Origin: Firmicutes bacterium UBA7510
GTDB taxonomy: Bacteria > Bacillota > Clostridia > Tissierellales > Sedimentibacteraceae
Length of the DNA: 7,272 nucleotides
Assembly: GCA_002479485.1 (NCBI GenBank)
Contig: DLNM01000067.1
Coordinates: 7,605-14,876, forward strand
Direction of reading: 5' to 3'
Every line of letters starts with the position of its first letter. The first letter of the stretch is position 1. The notes below the pieces were generated by a model. It saw only the letters and a program-made list of their open reading frames with translations. It was not told the DNA's origin and made no database searches. The position numbers and the translations under genes were made by a program. Positions 5,760 to 7,272 of the stretch are shown one piece after another.

Positions 5760-6200
5760 GTGAGTAACCATAAATCAATAAATAATATTTTAGTTAGTAT
5801 GTTTAATAATATACTAGATATTGAAGAAAACTGTGTATGCAGGGGAGACTTTAAAGATTTATCGATTACTGAGATGCATATAATTGAAAATATCGGCGTT
5901 GATAGAGAAAGAACCATGTCTGATACAGCCAAAGATTTGCGCATTACCTCTGGAACATTGACCATTGCTATTAATAATCTTATCAAAAAAGGTTATGTAG
6001 AGAGACAACGCTCTGAGGAAGATAGAAGAGTAGTTTATATTAAGCTTACAGAAAAGGGTGTAGAAGCTTACAGATTTCATGAAAGCTTTCATGTAGATCT
6101 TGTTTTTAGCGCTATACAAGATTTGGACGAAAAACAGCAGCTATTGTTAATAGACGTCCTAACTAATATAGATAGACACTTTAAAAACAAAATAAAATAA
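5760..6200 (+). CDS. MarR-family repressor, FabT-like
   Basis: DNA-binding protein of 146 residues with MarR architecture: dimerisation helix at the N-terminus, winged helix about 35-97 (recognition helix region ITSGTLTIAINNLIKKGYV, 62-80), wing ERQRSEEDRRVVYIKLTEKG (81-100) with the conserved Asp88-Arg89-Arg90, then C-terminal dimer helices. The phrases SITEMHIIENIG, SGTLTIAINNL and YRFHESFHVDLV resemble FabT, the acyl-ACP-responsive repressor of fatty acid synthesis genes, rather than MarR or OhrR. It has a CxC pair (Cys25, Cys27) that I do not recall in FabT. The GTG start at 5760 is supported by GAGGTG (5749-5754), 5 nt away. The gene has its own promoter, operator and terminator. The neighbour is a DegV/FakB-like protein with the same palindromes, which supports a lipid role; in many clostridia such a gene instead precedes fabH. 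FabT identity is likely, not proven. Confidence 0.9.
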   Translation: MSNHKSINNILVSMFNNILDIEENCVCRGDFKDLSITEMHIIENIGVDRERTMSDTAKDLRITSGTLTIAINNLIKKGYVERQRSEEDRRVVYIKLTEKGVEAYRFHESFHVDLVFSAIQDLDEKQQLLLIDVLTNIDRHFKNKIK

Positions 6201-6203
6201 AAT

Positions 6204-6236
6204 AAATATGTCGTACTATGTGACGATATATTTTTT
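6204..6236 (+). terminator. Intrinsic terminator of the MarR gene
   Basis: AAATATGTCGT (6204-6214) pairs with ACGATATATTT (6223-6233) in an 11-bp stem with one G-U pair and an 8-nt loop, ending in a six-T run (6231-6236). It directly precedes the promoter region of the DegV gene. Confidence 0.8.
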
Positions 6237-6245
6237 CAAATAAGC

Positions 6246-6274
6246 TTTTATAATCAAATATTTTGAAATTCAAA
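6246..6274. promoter_or_regulatory. Two tandem FabT-like operators and -10 box of the DegV gene
   Basis: TTTGAAATTCAAA (6262-6274) has the same TTTGA-N3-TCAAA form as the operator of the MarR gene. TTTTATAATCAAA (6246-6258) matches TTTGATTATCAAA at 11 of 13 positions and contains a perfect TATAAT -10 box (6249-6254). The site centres are 16 bp apart, the same interval as in front of the MarR gene. The -35 region (about 6226-6231) is weak. Binding would block the -10 and transcription start. Regulation by the adjacent MarR protein is inferred. Confidence 0.65.
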
Positions 6275-6289
6275 CTATAGGAGATATGT

Positions 6290-7129
6290 ATGACAATAAA
6301 AATAATTGTAGATTCAACTTCAGATATTCCAGCAGATTTAATTGAAAAACACGGAATAGAAGTTGTACCACTTACAGTAAATATTGAGGATAAGTGTTAC
6401 TTAGATAAAATTGAAATTACGTCTCAGGAATTTTTTAATAAACTTGCAGAGTCAGAAAAACTTCCAACTACTTCTCAAGCTTCACCGGGAGCATTTGTAG
6501 AAGTATTTGAAAAAGCATTAGAAGAGGGTCATGAAATATTAGGAATTTTTATAAGTACTAAATTTAGCGGAACTTGCGAATCTGCTAGAATGGCTAAGGA
6601 TATGGTTGGCAGTGATAAAATCCACATAATTGATTCACAAACTGCCTGTTTAGGTGCTTGCTTACTAATTCTTGAAGCAGTTAAACTAGTTAACAAGGGA
6701 CTTGATATCAAAGAGATAGTTAAGAAGATAGAAGAAATTAAACCTAAAGTATCAATATATGCAGGGGTTGATACATTAAAATTTCTAGAAAAAGGCGGAA
6801 GATTATCAAAGGGTGCTGCAACTGTTGGTACTTTATTAAACATAAAACCTATATTGAGGGTAAAAAACAGCAGCATAGAATCAATTGACAAAGTTAGAGG
6901 AAAAAACAAAGTATTAAAATGGCTTGAAGACTTCATAGACAGCAATGTAAATATAGAAAATAGAACAGTAGCAATTTACCATTCAGTAAATGAAGAATTG
7001 GCTATAAGTTTAAAAAACACATTAGAAGAAAAGTATAATGAAAAAGAAATATTTATAGGTGAAATAGGAAGTGTAATAGGCACACACGTAGGACCTAATG
7101 CTATTGCTATAGGATATATAGAGGATTAA
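6290..7129 (+). CDS. DegV family fatty-acid-binding protein (FakB-like)
   Basis: Cytoplasmic protein of 279 residues, normal length for DegV/FakB. FakB proteins hold a fatty acid and present it to the kinase FakA for conversion to acyl-phosphate. Family motifs in order: IVDSTSDIP (6-14), TTSQASPGAF (60-69), ISTKFSGTCESAR (88-100), DTLKFLEKGGRLS (161-173), LLNIKPIL (182-189) and GTHVGPNAIAIGY (264-276). Thr61, Ser93 and His266 correspond by position to the polar residues that bind the carboxylate in FakB structures. The ATG at 6290 follows AGGAG (6279-6283) with 6 nt spacing. No fakA (Dak-domain kinase) is in the window, so the kinase partner must be elsewhere. FabT-like operators upstream point to lipid control. 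Chain-length preference cannot be read from the sequence. No terminator was found in the 143 nt after the stop. Confidence 0.93.
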   Translation: MTIKIIVDSTSDIPADLIEKHGIEVVPLTVNIEDKCYLDKIEITSQEFFNKLAESEKLPTTSQASPGAFVEVFEKALEEGHEILGIFISTKFSGTCESARMAKDMVGSDKIHIIDSQTACLGACLLILEAVKLVNKGLDIKEIVKKIEEIKPKVSIYAGVDTLKFLEKGGRLSKGAATVGTLLNIKPILRVKNSSIESIDKVRGKNKVLKWLEDFIDSNVNIENRTVAIYHSVNEELAISLKNTLEEKYNEKEIFIGEIGSVIGTHVGPNAIAIGYIED

Positions 7130-7133
7130 TAAT

Positions 7134-7162
7134 TTAGCATAATAAGTTAGTAGACATATTAT
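7134..7162 (+). promoter_or_regulatory. Weak promoter candidate after the DegV gene
   Basis: TTAGCA (7134-7139) and TATTAT (7157-7162) are 17 nt apart, 4/6 and 5/6 matches to the sigma-A consensus. Transcription would start near 7169 and read into the structured segment at the right edge. Confidence 0.3.
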
Positions 7163-7272
7163 TACTTCGATACAGTTTTGTCACGAATCTAAGGAAAGCA
7201 AAGCAGATAGAAAATGTTTCTGTTTCCGTAATTCGGTTTCCCTTGATATTAATAAGGAAGGGAAAGCCTCAT
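7163..7272 (+). other. Non-coding, possibly structured leader cut by the window edge
   Basis: No gene reads through here. GG-TTTCCCTT (7235-7244) pairs with AAGGGAAA-CC (7258-7268, one bulged G). Upstream, GGAAA (7193-7197) and CAGA (7204-7207) pair with the contiguous TCTGTTTCC (7219-7227), leaving a 6-nt bulge. Neither stem is followed by a T-run, so this is not a terminator. I compared it mentally with c-di-GMP-I/II, cobalamin, TPP, SAM, lysine, purine, T-box and guanidine elements and recognised none. It may be the start of a leader for the next gene. Confidence 0.35.

Noticed and set aside
7181..7227. c-di-GMP-I riboswitch, suggested by CACGAA and GCAAAGC strings
   Set aside because: The second conserved hairpin, the GACGCAAAGCC block in the right context and the closing CCAGGTTACCG-like segment are missing.

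Overview
The window is a very AT-rich stretch that fits a low-GC Firmicute, most likely Clostridium sensu lato. Support: AGGAGG-type ribosome binding sites, heavy A/T third-position use, U-tailed intrinsic terminators, near-consensus sigma-A promoters, and protein types (Lys-rich chemoreceptor, YibE/F, FabT-like MarR, DegV) usual in clostridia. Species is not determined. All seven solid genes are on the + strand. No rRNA, tRNA, CRISPR, IS element or phage gene was found.

Layout. 1-102: AT-rich upstream region with a 23-nt tandem repeat. 103-2121: transmembrane methyl-accepting chemotaxis protein with its own terminator. 2170-2344: near-consensus promoter inside an AT inverted repeat, then a leader with three perfect hairpins and a possible 20-codon upstream ORF. 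2345-2986: UPF0173-type metallo-beta-lactamase-fold hydrolase. 3048-4220: YibE/F family membrane protein, probably co-transcribed with the hydrolase. 4302-5153: monoacylglycerol-lipase-like alpha/beta hydrolase, with no recognisable ribosome binding site and a TATAAT just before its start. 5162-5688: a self-contained unit with promoter, hairpin leader offering two in-frame starts, a PII-like small protein and a terminator. 5702-6236: a FabT-like MarR regulator with a consensus promoter, a palindromic operator over the start of transcription, and a terminator. 6246-7129: a DegV/FakB-type fatty-acid-binding protein with two operator-like palindromes, one over its -10 box. 7130-7272: no gene; a weak promoter and a structured segment cut by the window edge.

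How the genes fit together. The clearest logic is on the right: a FabT-like repressor lies next to a fatty-acid-binding DegV protein, and both carry TTTGA-N3-TCAAA palindromes. This suggests a small autoregulated lipid-responsive module for exogenous fatty acid use. The lipase-like hydrolase further left could supply free fatty acids, but no such operator was seen at it. The most unusual element is the triple-hairpin leader of the UPF0173 gene, whose short upstream ORF starts in the first hairpin and stops in the third. The PII-like gene also has an upstream start codon inside a hairpin followed by a second ribosome binding site. No known riboswitch class was recognised in either leader.
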